64,000 nt of DNA from Clostridia bacterium (GTDB lineage: Bacteria > Bacillota > Clostridia > Christensenellales > CAG-138). The stretch is from contig JAUNCT010000004.1 of the NCBI GenBank assembly GCA_030526425.1, forward strand, positions 42,971 to 106,970, read 5' to 3'. The position numbers and the translations under genes are program-made. Within the stretch, counting starts at the first letter, position 1. Each line of letters begins with the position of its first letter. Of the stretch, positions 8,123-16,983 are shown in pieces. Below the pieces are notes generated by a model. That model made no database searches and was not told the DNA's origin. It was given only the letters and a program-made list of their open reading frames with translations.

Positions 8123-8662
8123 ATGGCAGGTATCGGAGAAAAGATACGACTGCTTCGGTTGCAGCGGGGTCTGACCCAGGAGGAGCTGGCCGCGCGGACC
8201 GAACTCAGCAAAGGTTTCATATCCCAGTTGGAGCGTGATATCACCTCCCCCTCCATCGCCACGCTGATGGATATCCTCGAAGCGCTCGGCACAGATGTCG
8301 CACGGTTCTTTTCCGAGGACACGGACGATACGGTCGTCTTCAGTGACAAAGACATGTTCGTGAAGGAAGCGGAAAACGGCGTCGAGATCAAGTGGCTGGT
8401 CACGAGCGCACAAAAGAACGCGCTCGAGCCGATCCTCGTGACGATCCCGCCGCATGAGCAGACCGCGACGGACGAACCGCACGAGGGCGAGGAGTTCGGT
8501 TATGTCCTTTCGGGCAGCATCGAGCTGATCCTCGGCGGACGCAAGGTCCGCGCGCACAAGGGCGACAGCTTCTGTTTCCGCCCGACGACGGATCACGCGA
8601 TCCGCAACACCGGCAGCCACGAGGCGCGGGTCCTTTGGGTCTCGACGCCCCCCAGTTTTTGA
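8123..8662 (+). CDS. XRE-family HTH regulator with C-terminal cupin domain (PuuR-like)
   Basis: DNA-binding transcriptional regulator of 179 residues. Residues 5-60 are an XRE helix-turn-helix ([20 protein letters not shown], then [20 protein letters not shown]). Residues about 105-178 are a cupin fold ([35 protein letters not shown]) that would bind a small ligand. I use the ATG at 8123: AGGAG ends 8 bases before it, whereas the in-frame GTG at 8114 overlaps that SD. This architecture (PuuR/YdcN type) commonly controls polyamine genes, and potABCD begins 16 bases downstream, so local control of polyamine uptake with autoregulation is the likely role (inference). Confidence 0.92.
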   Translation: MAGIGEKIRLLRLQRGLTQEELAARTELSKGFISQLERDITSPSIATLMDILEALGTDVARFFSEDTDDTVVFSDKDMFVKEAENGVEIKWLVTSAQKNALEPILVTIPPHEQTATDEPHEGEEFGYVLSGSIELILGGRKVRAHKGDSFCFRPTTDHAIRNTGSHEARVLWVSTPPSF

Positions 8663-8678
8663 CAGGAAAGGAAACCTC

Positions 8679-10061
8679 ATGAAAGACGAACACCTCATCG
8701 AGCTGATCGATGTATCCAAAGACTATCAGGGCGACGTTGCGCTTGAGCACGTCAACCTTTACATCAAGGACGGCGAGTTTCTCACCCTCCTCGGTCCCTC
8801 CGGTTGCGGAAAAACGACGATGCTGCGCCTGATCGCGGGCTTCATCCAGCCGACCTCGGGACGCATCGAGATGGATGGCGTCGACATCGCGAAGGTGCCG
8901 CCGCACAAGCGCAAGATCAACACGGTCTTCCAGAAATACGCCCTGTTCCCGCACCTGAACGTTTACGACAACATCGCGTTCGGTCTGCGCATCCAAAAAA
9001 TGGACGAGAAGACCATCGAACAGAAGGTCAACGCCATGCTCGAAATGGTCAACCTCTCCGGCTACGGCAAACGCGGCATCGACCAACTCTCCGGCGGTCA
9101 GCAGCAGCGCGTTGCCATCGCACGGGCATTGGTCAACGAGCCGCATGTCCTTCTGCTGGACGAACCGCTCGGCGCGCTGGACCTCAAGCTCCGCAAGGAG
9201 ATGCAGGTCGAGCTGAAGCGCATGCAGCAGCGCCTTGGGATCACCTTCATCTTCGTCACGCACGACCAGGAAGAGGCGCTCACCATGAGCGACACCATCG
9301 TCGTGCTGAAGGACGGAGAGATCCAGCAGATCGGCACGCCGACGGATATCTACAACGAGCCGAAGAACGCCTTCGTCGCGGACTTCATCGGCGAGTCGAA
9401 CATCGTGCCCGCCATCATGCTGCAGGACTACCGCGTTCGTTTCCGCGGACTCGTCTACGAGTGTGTGGACAGCGGTTTCAAGAAAAACGAGGAGGTCGAC
9501 GTGGTCGTCCGCCCCGAGGATATCGACATCGTTCCCGCAGAAAGCGCACGCGTGCACGGCATCGTCCGTTCCGTCGTTTTCATGGGCGTCCATTACGAGG
9601 TGGAGCTCGACTGCAACGGCTACGAATGGACCATCCACACCACCGACAAGGTCGACATCGGCGAGACCGTCGGCATCGTGATCCCCCCGGACGCCATCCA
9701 CGTCATGCACAAATCCCGCTCGATGAACATCTTCGATGCCATCGCCTGGCCGAAGGACGGGCTCGTCACCATCGACAACACCGATTTTGCGGCGAACGTC
9801 GGCAGCGGGTTCGAAGAGAAACAGGAAGTGCTCGCCGAGATCAAACCCGACGACGTCATGCTGATCCCCCCGCAGGATGAGCGCACGCAGATCACCGGAC
9901 GGGTCAAAGCCTGCATGTGGCTGGGGACCCATTACGAAGTCACGATCGACTGCGGCGAAAACGACTGGATCGCCTTTGCGGACGAGATCATGGAGGAAGG
10001 CGAAGAGGTCGGCATCCGCGTCGAGAAGGACGCCATCGCGGTTTCCGGAGGCGAAGCGTGA
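8679..10061 (+). CDS. potA: Spermidine/putrescine ABC transporter ATP-binding protein with duplicated TOBE domain
   Basis: ATPase of the polyamine importer. Walker [12 protein letters not shown] is at residues 39-49, signature QLSGGQQQR at 136-144, Walker [12 protein letters not shown] at 158-168 and H-loop [11 protein letters not shown] near 192. At 460 residues it is about 90 longer than usual PotA (around 370). The excess is a second C-terminal TOBE-like unit: residues about 275-345 and about 383-456 repeat the same pattern (RPEDIDIVP and KPDDVMLIP; then [13 protein letters not shown] and [13 protein letters not shown]). SD AGGAAAGGAAA precedes the ATG. First transport gene of potABCD. Confidence 0.95.
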   Translation: MKDEHLIELIDVSKDYQGDVALEHVNLYIKDGEFLTLLGPSGCGKTTMLRLIAGFIQPTSGRIEMDGVDIAKVPPHKRKINTVFQKYALFPHLNVYDNIAFGLRIQKMDEKTIEQKVNAMLEMVNLSGYGKRGIDQLSGGQQQRVAIARALVNEPHVLLLDEPLGALDLKLRKEMQVELKRMQQRLGITFIFVTHDQEEALTMSDTIVVLKDGEIQQIGTPTDIYNEPKNAFVADFIGESNIVPAIMLQDYRVRFRGLVYECVDSGFKKNEEVDVVVRPEDIDIVPAESARVHGIVRSVVFMGVHYEVELDCNGYEWTIHTTDKVDIGETVGIVIPPDAIHVMHKSRSMNIFDAIAWPKDGLVTIDNTDFAANVGSGFEEKQEVLAEIKPDDVMLIPPQDERTQITGRVKACMWLGTHYEVTIDCGENDWIAFADEIMEEGEEVGIRVEKDAIAVSGGEA

Positions 10062-10063
10062 CC

Positions 10064-10108
10064 ATGAAACTGACCTTTTCGGAAGGGGTGACACAACGTG
10101 CATCGTAA
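10064..10108 (+). CDS. Possible 14-codon leader ORF overlapping potB start
   Basis: ATG at 10064, 2 bases after the potA stop, opens a 14-codon frame that ends with TAA at 10106-10108, inside the first codons of potB in another frame. GGAGG lies 12 bases upstream. It could couple translation of potB to ribosomes leaving potA, or be chance. Seen only as an ORF; no homology claimed. Confidence 0.2.
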   Translation: MKLTFSEGVTQRAS

Positions 10109-10901
10109 GGTATTCGCATACCCCTACATCGTTTGGATGATCCTGTTCATCGCGGCGCCGATGCTGTTCATTTTCTACTACGCGGTGAACGTGGACGGCG
10201 TTTGGACGTTTGCGAAATGCTGGCAGACCCTGTCCGACCCGCAGAAATGGCGCATTCTCTGGGAAAGCGTCAAAATGGCTTTCAACACGACGGCGCTGTG
10301 CCTGCTGCTCGGCTACCCCATCGCGTACATCCTGTCCAACATGAAAAAGTCGGTCGCCGGGTTCATTTCGGTCCTGTTCTTCGTGCCGATGTGGATGAAC
10401 TTCGTGCTCCGCACCTACGCTTGGTACGCGATCCTCGAGTATGCGCTCCCCGACAAGATCTCGGCGGCGATCAGCGGCACCGAGGGCGCCGTGCTGATGG
10501 TGCTCGTGTACAACTTCATTCCCTTCATGGTGATGCCGCTGTACAACTGCCTCACCAAGCTCGACAGGAGCCTGCTCGAAGCCGCGGCGGACCTCGGCGC
10601 GAACCGATTCAAGACCTTCACCAAGGTGGTGCTCCCCCTTTCGGTGCCCGGCATCGTCAGCGGCATCACGATGGTGTTCATCCCAGCGATCACGGCGTTC
10701 ACCGTGCCCGCGCTGATCGGCAACGGCAACTATCACCTGTACGGCAACGAGATCGAGCTTGCATTCAAGCAGATGTCGAGCGCGGGTGATTATTCCATCG
10801 GCAGCACCTTGTCCATCATCCTGTTCGCACTGGTCATCATCAGCACGATGATCATGAACCGCGTGGACGGCAGCAACGCAGAAGGAGGTACCCTGCTGTG
10901 A
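10098..10901 (+). CDS. potB: Spermidine/putrescine ABC transporter permease PotB
   Basis: Inner-membrane permease, 267 residues, six predicted helices. It opens with FAYPYIVWMILFIAAPMLFIF, a typical PotB first helix, and has the EAA loop EAAADLGANRFKTFTKVVLPLS (about residues 160-180). GTG start: GGAAGGGG lies 9 bases upstream. The stop TGA overlaps the GTG of potC by 4 bases. Forms the heterodimeric channel with PotC. Confidence 0.93.
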   Translation: MHRKVFAYPYIVWMILFIAAPMLFIFYYAVNVDGVWTFAKCWQTLSDPQKWRILWESVKMAFNTTALCLLLGYPIAYILSNMKKSVAGFISVLFFVPMWMNFVLRTYAWYAILEYALPDKISAAISGTEGAVLMVLVYNFIPFMVMPLYNCLTKLDRSLLEAAADLGANRFKTFTKVVLPLSVPGIVSGITMVFIPAITAFTVPALIGNGNYHLYGNEIELAFKQMSSAGDYSIGSTLSIILFALVIISTMIMNRVDGSNAEGGTLL

Positions 10902-11755
10902 AAAAGGTACGCAGCTCCTTCAAATACGTTTACCTCGGGCTGATGCTGTTGTTCCTGTATCTGCCCATCCTGTACCTGATCGTTTTTTCGTTCAACGAGT
11001 TTTCCACGGGGCGCCGCATCAGCTATGCGAACCTCGGCAAGTGGAAGGGCTTCACCTTCGCGAACTACGGCCGCATCTTTACGGGAGAAGCCGGAAGCGC
11101 GCTGATCCTGACGCTTGAGATCGCCGTGATCACGAGCATCGTCGCCACGGTCATCGGCACGGCGGCGGCGATCGGCATCAACTCGATGAAGAAGCGCCCG
11201 CGGCAGCTCATCACCTCGGTTTCGCAGCTGCCGATGGTCAACCCCGACCTCGTCACCGGTATCACGTTCATGATGCTGTTCGCCTTCATCAACGGCATCC
11301 TCGTGAAGATGGGTATGGCGCAAGTCAACGACTTCGTCAAGCTGTTGGTCGCCCACATCTCGTTCAGCATCCCGTATGTGATCTTCTCGGTGCTGCCGCG
11401 CCTGCGCCAAAGCTCGGACATGCTTTACGAGGCGGCGCTCGACCTCGGCTGCACGCCCTTGCAGGCGCTTTGGAAGGTCGTCATCCCGGATATCATGCCG
11501 GGGATCTCGACCGGATTCATCATGGCGCTGACGATGTCCCTCGACGACTTCGTCGTCAGTTACTTCGTTTCCGACCTTCGGAGCACGCTTTCGGTGTACA
11601 TCTACTCCTCCGCGCGCGGCGCGAAGGGCGTGAACCCCGCACTGGCAACGGTGATCTTCATTCCGTTGGTCACGCTGTTGCTCGTCGTCAACCTCCGGAG
11701 GCTCAAAAAAGAGCACGAAGACGAGATCCAGAACCGCAAAGTCAAAATGAAATAA
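10898..11755 (+). CDS. potC: Spermidine/putrescine ABC transporter permease PotC
   Basis: Second permease subunit, 285 residues, six predicted helices. Features are the N-terminal YLGLMLLFLYLPILYLIVFSF, the loop EAALDLGCTPLQALWKVVIPD near residue 178 and the conserved SLDDFVVSYF near 212, which is characteristic of PotC. It starts at GTG overlapping the potB stop, with GAAGGAGG upstream. The C-terminus is charged (KKEHEDEIQNRKVKMK). Confidence 0.94.
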   Translation: MKKVRSSFKYVYLGLMLLFLYLPILYLIVFSFNEFSTGRRISYANLGKWKGFTFANYGRIFTGEAGSALILTLEIAVITSIVATVIGTAAAIGINSMKKRPRQLITSVSQLPMVNPDLVTGITFMMLFAFINGILVKMGMAQVNDFVKLLVAHISFSIPYVIFSVLPRLRQSSDMLYEAALDLGCTPLQALWKVVIPDIMPGISTGFIMALTMSLDDFVVSYFVSDLRSTLSVYIYSSARGAKGVNPALATVIFIPLVTLLLVVNLRRLKKEHEDEIQNRKVKMK

Positions 11756-11778
11756 CAATACCACAGGAGGAAACCCAA

Positions 11779-12855
11779 ATGAAAAAGATCGCATTGTTCC
11801 TCGCAGCCGTCATGCTGGCTGTCTCCCTTTCCGCCACGGCGTTTGCCGAAGAGATCTTCGCCAACGGCGACCAATACGACAAGATCGGCGGCGAGCTGAA
11901 CGTTCTGAACTGGGGTGAGTACATCGACCCCGAGCTGATCCAGCTGTTCGAGGAGGAGACCGGCGTAAAGGTCAACTACATCGAGATGCTGTCGAACGAA
12001 GAGATGCTCATCAAGCTCGCTTCGCCCGATTGCGTATACGACCTCTGCTTCCCCTCCGACTACATCATTGAGAAGCTGATCGCTTCCGATATGCTGCTGC
12101 CCCTCGATTACGACAAGATCCCGAACGCCAAGAACATCGCGCAGGAGCAGCTCGCGCTCACCGGCACCTTCGACCCGGGCAACAAGTACTCCCTCCCCTA
12201 TATGTGGGGCACCGTCGGCATCCTGTACAACACCGAGCTCGTGACCGAGCCCGTGACCAGCTGGAAGATCCTGTGGGACGAAAAGTACGCGGGACAGATC
12301 TGGATGTACGATTCCGTCCGCGACTCCATCGGCGTCACGCTGAAGATGCTCGGTTACGATCTGAACACCCGCAACGCGGATGAGGTCGCCGAAGCACGCG
12401 ATGCGCTCATCGCACAGAAGCCGCTCACGAAGGGCTACGGCACCGACAACACCCGCGCCTCCATGGTCAACGGCAAGGGCGCGCTGTGCGTCATCTATTC
12501 CGGCGACGCTTTCTGCTGCATCGATGAGAACGACAGCCTCGCATACGCGGTCCCCGAAGAGGGTTCCAACGTCTGGTACGACAACGTCATCATTCCCAAG
12601 ACCGCGAAGAACGTCGAAGCCGCGCACGCGTTCATCAACTTCCTGAACGACGCAAACATCGCCGCGCGTAACACCGAATACATCTGCTACTCCACGCCGA
12701 ACGCCGCCGCGATGGATCTGCTCGACGAGTATTACACCGGCAGCGAGACCTACAACCCGCCGGCAGAAGTGCTCGAGCGTTGCGAAGTGTTCCATGACCT
12801 CGGCGAATTCACCGAAGTCTTCAACGACGCCTGGACCAAGATCAAAGCGGCATAA
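11779..12855 (+). CDS. potD: Spermidine/putrescine ABC transporter substrate-binding protein PotD
   Basis: Extracytoplasmic polyamine receptor, 358 residues. The start at 11779 gives a signal peptide (MKKIALFLAAVMLAVSLSA to AFA, about 23 residues, no lipobox Cys) and has AGGAGGAA upstream; longer in-frame starts would run into potC. The mature N-terminus GGELNVLNWGEYIDPELI is the PotD/PotF signature, and YMWGTVGILYN and ARNTEYICYSTPN follow as in the family. Last gene of the operon, closed by a terminator. The polyamine preference is not decided by what I can see. Confidence 0.94.
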   Translation: MKKIALFLAAVMLAVSLSATAFAEEIFANGDQYDKIGGELNVLNWGEYIDPELIQLFEEETGVKVNYIEMLSNEEMLIKLASPDCVYDLCFPSDYIIEKLIASDMLLPLDYDKIPNAKNIAQEQLALTGTFDPGNKYSLPYMWGTVGILYNTELVTEPVTSWKILWDEKYAGQIWMYDSVRDSIGVTLKMLGYDLNTRNADEVAEARDALIAQKPLTKGYGTDNTRASMVNGKGALCVIYSGDAFCCIDENDSLAYAVPEEGSNVWYDNVIIPKTAKNVEAAHAFINFLNDANIAARNTEYICYSTPNAAAMDLLDEYYTGSETYNPPAEVLERCEVFHDLGEFTEVFNDAWTKIKAA

Positions 12856-12864
12856 CCGCGACCG

Positions 12865-12892
12865 GGGGAGACCGCACGGGTCTCCCCTTTTC
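12865..12892 (+). terminator. Intrinsic terminator after potABCD
   Basis: A 9-bp stem (12865-12873 with 12879-12887), loop GCACG, followed by TTTTCTC. Confidence 0.8.
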
Positions 12893-12923
12893 TCATACGA
12901 CCGACCATGAAAGGAAAAACCGA

Positions 12924-13916
12924 ATGAACAGCATCCTTCCGAACCCCAACGGCATCCGCCGCATCGGCGTGCTGACCTCCGGCGGAGACGCCCCGGGAAT
13001 GAACGCCGCCGTCCGCGCCGTCGCGCGCACGTGCGAAAAGAACAATATCGAATGCATCGGCATTTACCGCGGATACAGCGGTCTGATACGCTCCGACGTC
13101 GTTCCGCTGAAGGCACGCACCGTCAACAACATGACTTCGAAGGGCGGCACCATGCTGTACACGGCGCGCTGTGCCGCATTCAAGACAGAGGAAGGTCTGC
13201 GTCAGGGCGTGGACGCCTGCAAATACCTCGGCATCGGCGGTCTCATCACCATCGGCGGCGATGGGACCTTCCGCGGCGCGGAAAAGCTTGCGAACGCGGG
13301 CATCAACACCGTTGCCATCCCCGCGACGATCGACAACGACATCGGCTGCTCGCATTACTCCATCGGTTTCGATACCGCGGCGAACACCGCCATCGAGGTC
13401 ATCGACAAGCTGAGCGACACGATGCAATCGCACGAGCGCGCCTCCGTCGTGGAGGTCATGGGACACGGTGCCGGACACCTCGCCGTATATGTCGGCATCT
13501 CCGTCGGCGCGACGGCGATCGTACTGCCCGAAGGCGGCTTCGATTTCGAACGGGATATTCTCGAGCGCATCCGCGAGGGCAAGTTCAACGGTAAGCACCA
13601 TTTCATCATTATCGTCTCCGAGGGGGTGACCGACACGATGGCGCTGGCGGAACGCATCCAGCGCGAGACCGGCGTCGAGACCCGCACGACGATCCTCGGG
13701 CATATCCAGCGCGGCGGTTCCCCCTCCGCGCGCGACCGCGTGATGGCTTCCCGCATGGGACACTTTGCGGTGGAAGCTTTGCTGAAGGGCGAAACGAATC
13801 AGGTCGTATGCTACCGCGATTCCCGCCTGCTGCTCACCCCCATCAACGAAGCGCTGCAAATGAAAAAGCCCCTCGACGAGTACATGCGCAGGGTTTCATA
13901 CGAATTGCCGATCTGA
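12924..13916 (+). CDS. pfkA: ATP-dependent 6-phosphofructokinase
   Basis: Phosphorylates fructose-6-phosphate to fructose-1,6-bisphosphate in glycolysis; cytoplasmic, probably a tetramer. The 330 residues match bacterial PfkA. GVLTSGGDAPGMNAAVRAV is the nucleotide loop near residue 15, GGDGTFRGA the second ATP motif (G-D-G-T, ATP rather than PPi type), PATIDNDI the catalytic loop with Asp as base, and GHIQRGGSPSARDR the sugar-phosphate site. The effector region is intact. SD GAAAGGAAAA. It has its own terminator and no obvious operon partner. Confidence 0.96.
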   Translation: MNSILPNPNGIRRIGVLTSGGDAPGMNAAVRAVARTCEKNNIECIGIYRGYSGLIRSDVVPLKARTVNNMTSKGGTMLYTARCAAFKTEEGLRQGVDACKYLGIGGLITIGGDGTFRGAEKLANAGINTVAIPATIDNDIGCSHYSIGFDTAANTAIEVIDKLSDTMQSHERASVVEVMGHGAGHLAVYVGISVGATAIVLPEGGFDFERDILERIREGKFNGKHHFIIIVSEGVTDTMALAERIQRETGVETRTTILGHIQRGGSPSARDRVMASRMGHFAVEALLKGETNQVVCYRDSRLLLTPINEALQMKKPLDEYMRRVSYELPI

Positions 13917-13923
13917 CGGCGAT

Positions 13924-13950
13924 AACGGTCCGCACGGACCGTTTTTTCTT
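13924..13950 (+). terminator. Intrinsic terminator after pfkA
   Basis: An 8-bp stem (13924-13931 with 13936-13943), tetraloop GCAC, then TTTTTCTT. Confidence 0.88.
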
Positions 13951-13998
13951 TGCCCGTTTTCGCCTGCGCGGGGGGTGCCGTGTTTCGGAAACGTTCGG

Positions 13999-14027
13999 TT
14001 GACACCTGGATAGTTTTTCTCTATAAT
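13999..14027 (+). promoter_or_regulatory. Consensus sigma-A promoter of the AfuABC-type operon
   Basis: Perfect TTGACA (13999-14004), exactly 17 bases, perfect TATAAT (14022-14027). Transcription should start near 14034, leaving a leader of about 55 bases. Confidence 0.92.
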
Positions 14028-14046
14028 GGTTATGCATTTCTCAACA

Positions 14047-14069
14047 CACATACGGGTTCTCCGCATGTG
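14047..14069 (+). promoter_or_regulatory. Leader hairpin upstream of SBP start
   Basis: Nine-base arms (14047-14055 with 14061-14069, one A-C mismatch) around loop GTTCT in the 5' leader, ending 13 bases before the SD CGGAGG. It could stabilise the transcript or be a protein-binding site. No riboswitch class recognised. Confidence 0.4.
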
Positions 14070-14090
14070 AATAATCACGGAGGAAAACAA

Positions 14091-15182
14091 ATGAAAAAGT
14101 TGGTATCTCTGTTGCTGGCTCTCGTTATGGTCGTTTCGGTCTTCTCGATCGCAAGCGCCGATGAAGCCATGGACGCGCTGATCGCAGCCGCGAAAGCTGA
14201 GGGCGAACTCGTCGTCTACGGTTCCTGCGAAGAGCAGTATCTCTCCGCCGCATGCGAGAACTTCGAAAAGCTCTACGGCATCAAGGTCTCCTATCAGCGT
14301 CTCTCCACCGGTGAGGTGCAGGCGAAGATCGAAGAAGAAAACGGCAACCCGTCCGCAGACGTTTGGTTCGGCGGCACGACCGACCCCTACAACGTTTGTG
14401 CGGAAAAAGGTCTGCTCGAAGCCTACGATGCGATGAACGCCTCCCACATCACCAAGGAGAACTTCAAGCACAAGGAAGGCAAGTGGCACGGCATCTACAC
14501 CGGTATCCTCGGCTTCATGGTCAACCAGGAAGAGCTCGACCGTCTCGGTCTCGAAGCTCCCGCCGATTTCCCGGATCTGCTCAAGCCCGAGTACAAGGGT
14601 CTCATCTGGCTGTCCAACTACCAGACCGCAGGTACCGCGAAGCTGTTCATCAACACCATGATCCAGAAGTACGGTCATGATGAAGGCATCAAGATGATGG
14701 TCGACCTCGACAAGAACATCGAAGTCTACACCAAGAGCGGTTCCGGCCCCTCCAAGAACGTCGGCACCGGCGAGTGCGTCATCGGCATCGGTTTCCTCCA
14801 CGACGGTATCTATCAGATCGTCGACAACGGTTATGACAACATCAAGCTCGTCGTTCCCTCCAGCGGCACGACCTGCGAGATCGGCGCGACCGCGATCTTC
14901 ACCGGTGCGAAGCACCCCAGCGCGGCGAAGCTGTGGATCGAGTACGCTCTGAGCCCCGACTGCGTCAACCTTGCGAAGGACAACGGTTCCTACCAGTTCC
15001 TCGTCATCGACAACGCGGAGCAGCCCGCTGTTGCAGTCGAATTCGGTCTCGATCCGAACAACGTCATCGATTATGACTTCGAAGACGCCACCGCGAATAT
15101 CAAGACCTATCAGGCGGAAGTCATGGAAGCGATCGCAGCGTCCGGTTCCGATACCAGCGACGCGCGTTTCCAGACCAAATAA
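14091..15182 (+). CDS. AfuA/FbpA-type ABC transporter substrate-binding protein
   Basis: Extracytoplasmic receptor, 363 residues. The start at 14091 has ACGGAGGAA upstream and yields a signal peptide (MKKLVSLLLALVMVVSV to ASA, about 23 residues, no lipobox Cys). The mature N-terminus (AKAEGELVVYGSCEEQYL) and ADVWFGGTTDPYN place it in the family containing FbpA (ferric iron) and AfuA (now known to bind hexose phosphates in one species). I do not see a clear pair of adjacent iron-binding tyrosines, so iron should not be assumed. Followed by a hairpin, then the permease and ATPase. Confidence 0.88.
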   Translation: MKKLVSLLLALVMVVSVFSIASADEAMDALIAAAKAEGELVVYGSCEEQYLSAACENFEKLYGIKVSYQRLSTGEVQAKIEEENGNPSADVWFGGTTDPYNVCAEKGLLEAYDAMNASHITKENFKHKEGKWHGIYTGILGFMVNQEELDRLGLEAPADFPDLLKPEYKGLIWLSNYQTAGTAKLFINTMIQKYGHDEGIKMMVDLDKNIEVYTKSGSGPSKNVGTGECVIGIGFLHDGIYQIVDNGYDNIKLVVPSSGTTCEIGATAIFTGAKHPSAAKLWIEYALSPDCVNLAKDNGSYQFLVIDNAEQPAVAVEFGLDPNNVIDYDFEDATANIKTYQAEVMEAIAASGSDTSDARFQTK

Positions 15183-15204
15183 CATCCGACCCGGTACGTC
15201 CGAG

Positions 15205-15236
15205 GGGGACGGCGGTCACCTCCGCCGTCCCCTTTT
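15205..15236 (+). terminator. Hairpin/partial terminator between SBP and permease genes
   Basis: An 11-bp stem (15205-15215 with 15222-15232) followed by TTTTCATT. As it sits inside the operon it probably terminates only part of the transcripts, giving more SBP than permease. Confidence 0.7.
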
Positions 15237-15266
15237 CATTCCCATCCGACCCGAAAGGAGCCATGA

Positions 15267-16982
15267 ATGGCAACTGCTAAAGGCAAGGCGCTCGACCGGA
15301 AGAAACTGATGGCCGACCCCATCATGATCACGACGATCGTGCTGCTGATCACCTTCCTGACACTGTTTATCCTTTATCCGCTCGCAATGCTTCTCGTCGA
15401 CAGCTTCGTCGGTGAAGGCAGCGCGTTGACGCTCGACAACTTCAAGCGCATTTTCAAACTTCCCACCTTCAACACCGCGATCTCGAATACGATGAAGATC
15501 GGTTTCACGGTCGGTATCTTCTCCACGCTGATCGGTCTTCTTTTTGCATATGTCGAAGTCTATCTGAAAATGAACCGCGTGACCGGCGGACTGTTCAGGG
15601 TCGTTTCCCTGCTGCCCGTCGTTTCCCCGCCGTTCGTTCTTTCGCTGTCGATGATCATGCTGTTCGGAAAAGCGGGCATCATCACCCGGCACCTCCTCGG
15701 CATTTACGACAACTCCGTTTACGGCTTTTGGGGCATCGTGATCGTACAGACGCTGACGTTCTTCCCCGTTTGCTACATGATGCTGAAGGGACTGCTGAAG
15801 AACATCGACCCCTCGCTTGAAGAAGCGGCGCGCGACATGGGCGCGAGCCGTTGGCGCGTTTTCATGAATGTGACCCTGCCGTTGCTGCTGCCCGGTCTCG
15901 GCAACGCATTCCTCGTGACGTTTATCGAATCCATCGCGGACTTTGCGAACCCGATGATCATCGGCGGTTCGTACGACACGCTCGCAACGACGATCTACCT
16001 GCAGATCACCGGCGCGTACGACAAAGCCGGCGCAGCCTCGATGGCGGTCGTTCTGCTCGCCATCACACTGCTGATGTTCGCCGTGCAGAAATATTACCTC
16101 GAAGCGAAGACCGCAGCGACGCTGACGGGCAAAGCCTCCCGCGCGCGTATGCTCATTGAGGACAAGAGCGTGAAGATCCCCCTGACGATCTTCTGCACGG
16201 TGGTCGCCGCGTTCGTCATCCTGATGTATGCCTGCGTCCCCGTGGGCGCGTTCTTCCCGACCTGGGGCCGCAAGTTCTTCCCGCTGACGACGAAGTGGTT
16301 CAACCTCGTCTTCACCCGGTACAAGGGCTTCAAGGCCTTCGGCGACTCCTTCATGCTGAGCCTCATCGCGGCACCGATCACCGCATTGCTTTCGATGATC
16401 ATCTCCTACCTCGTCGTGAAACGGAATTTCCGCGGCAAGGGCTTCATCGAAGCGGTCTCGATGCTGGCGATGGCCGTGCCCGGCACGGTCCTCGGCGTCG
16501 GTTACATCCGCGGCTTCTCGGGCGGCGTGTTCCACACCGGTTTCCTGCAGGGGCTGTACGGTACGGGTCTGATCCTGATCATCGTATTCGTCGTGCGATC
16601 GTTGCCGACGGGTACGCGCAGCGGTATTTCCGCCTTGCGGCAGATCGACAAATCGATCGAGGAATCCGCATACGATATGGGTGCTGACAGCTTCAGGGTC
16701 TTTACGACCGTCACGCTTCCGCTGATCAAGGATTCGTTCCTGTCGGGTCTGGTGACCGCGTTCGTCCGCAGCATCACGGCGATCTCGGCGATCATTCTCC
16801 TGGTCACCCCCGAATTCCTGCTGATCACCGTCCAGATCAACGAATTTGCCGAAAAGGGCGAATACTCATTGGCTTGCGCGTTCGCGACCCTGCTGATCCT
16901 GATCACTTACGGTGCTGTGCTTCTGATGAACCTTGTGATGAAGTACTTCGGCACCAGCCGCAAAATAAAGGAGGACCGTTAA
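15267..16982 (+). CDS. Fused two-domain ABC permease (FbpB/AfuB type)
   Basis: Inner-membrane permease of 571 residues with about 12 helices, a tandem fusion of two binding-protein-dependent permease domains. Each half has an EAA loop: EEAARDMGASRWRVFMNVTLP near residue 190 and EESAYDMGADSFRVFTTVTLP near 470. This duplicated form is normal for FbpB/AfuB. Of two nearby ATGs, the one at 15267 opens the long frame; the one at 15263 runs into a stop after five codons. SD GAAAGGAG. It would pair with the ATPase downstream. Confidence 0.93.
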   Translation: MATAKGKALDRKKLMADPIMITTIVLLITFLTLFILYPLAMLLVDSFVGEGSALTLDNFKRIFKLPTFNTAISNTMKIGFTVGIFSTLIGLLFAYVEVYLKMNRVTGGLFRVVSLLPVVSPPFVLSLSMIMLFGKAGIITRHLLGIYDNSVYGFWGIVIVQTLTFFPVCYMMLKGLLKNIDPSLEEAARDMGASRWRVFMNVTLPLLLPGLGNAFLVTFIESIADFANPMIIGGSYDTLATTIYLQITGAYDKAGAASMAVVLLAITLLMFAVQKYYLEAKTAATLTGKASRARMLIEDKSVKIPLTIFCTVVAAFVILMYACVPVGAFFPTWGRKFFPLTTKWFNLVFTRYKGFKAFGDSFMLSLIAAPITALLSMIISYLVVKRNFRGKGFIEAVSMLAMAVPGTVLGVGYIRGFSGGVFHTGFLQGLYGTGLILIIVFVVRSLPTGTRSGISALRQIDKSIEESAYDMGADSFRVFTTVTLPLIKDSFLSGLVTAFVRSITAISAIILLVTPEFLLITVQINEFAEKGEYSLACAFATLLILITYGAVLLMNLVMKYFGTSRKIKEDR

Positions 16983-16983
16983 C

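Noticed and set aside
8400-10736. A 778-codon minus-strand frame
   Set aside because: Antisense to the XRE regulator, potA and potB, which carry clear motifs.
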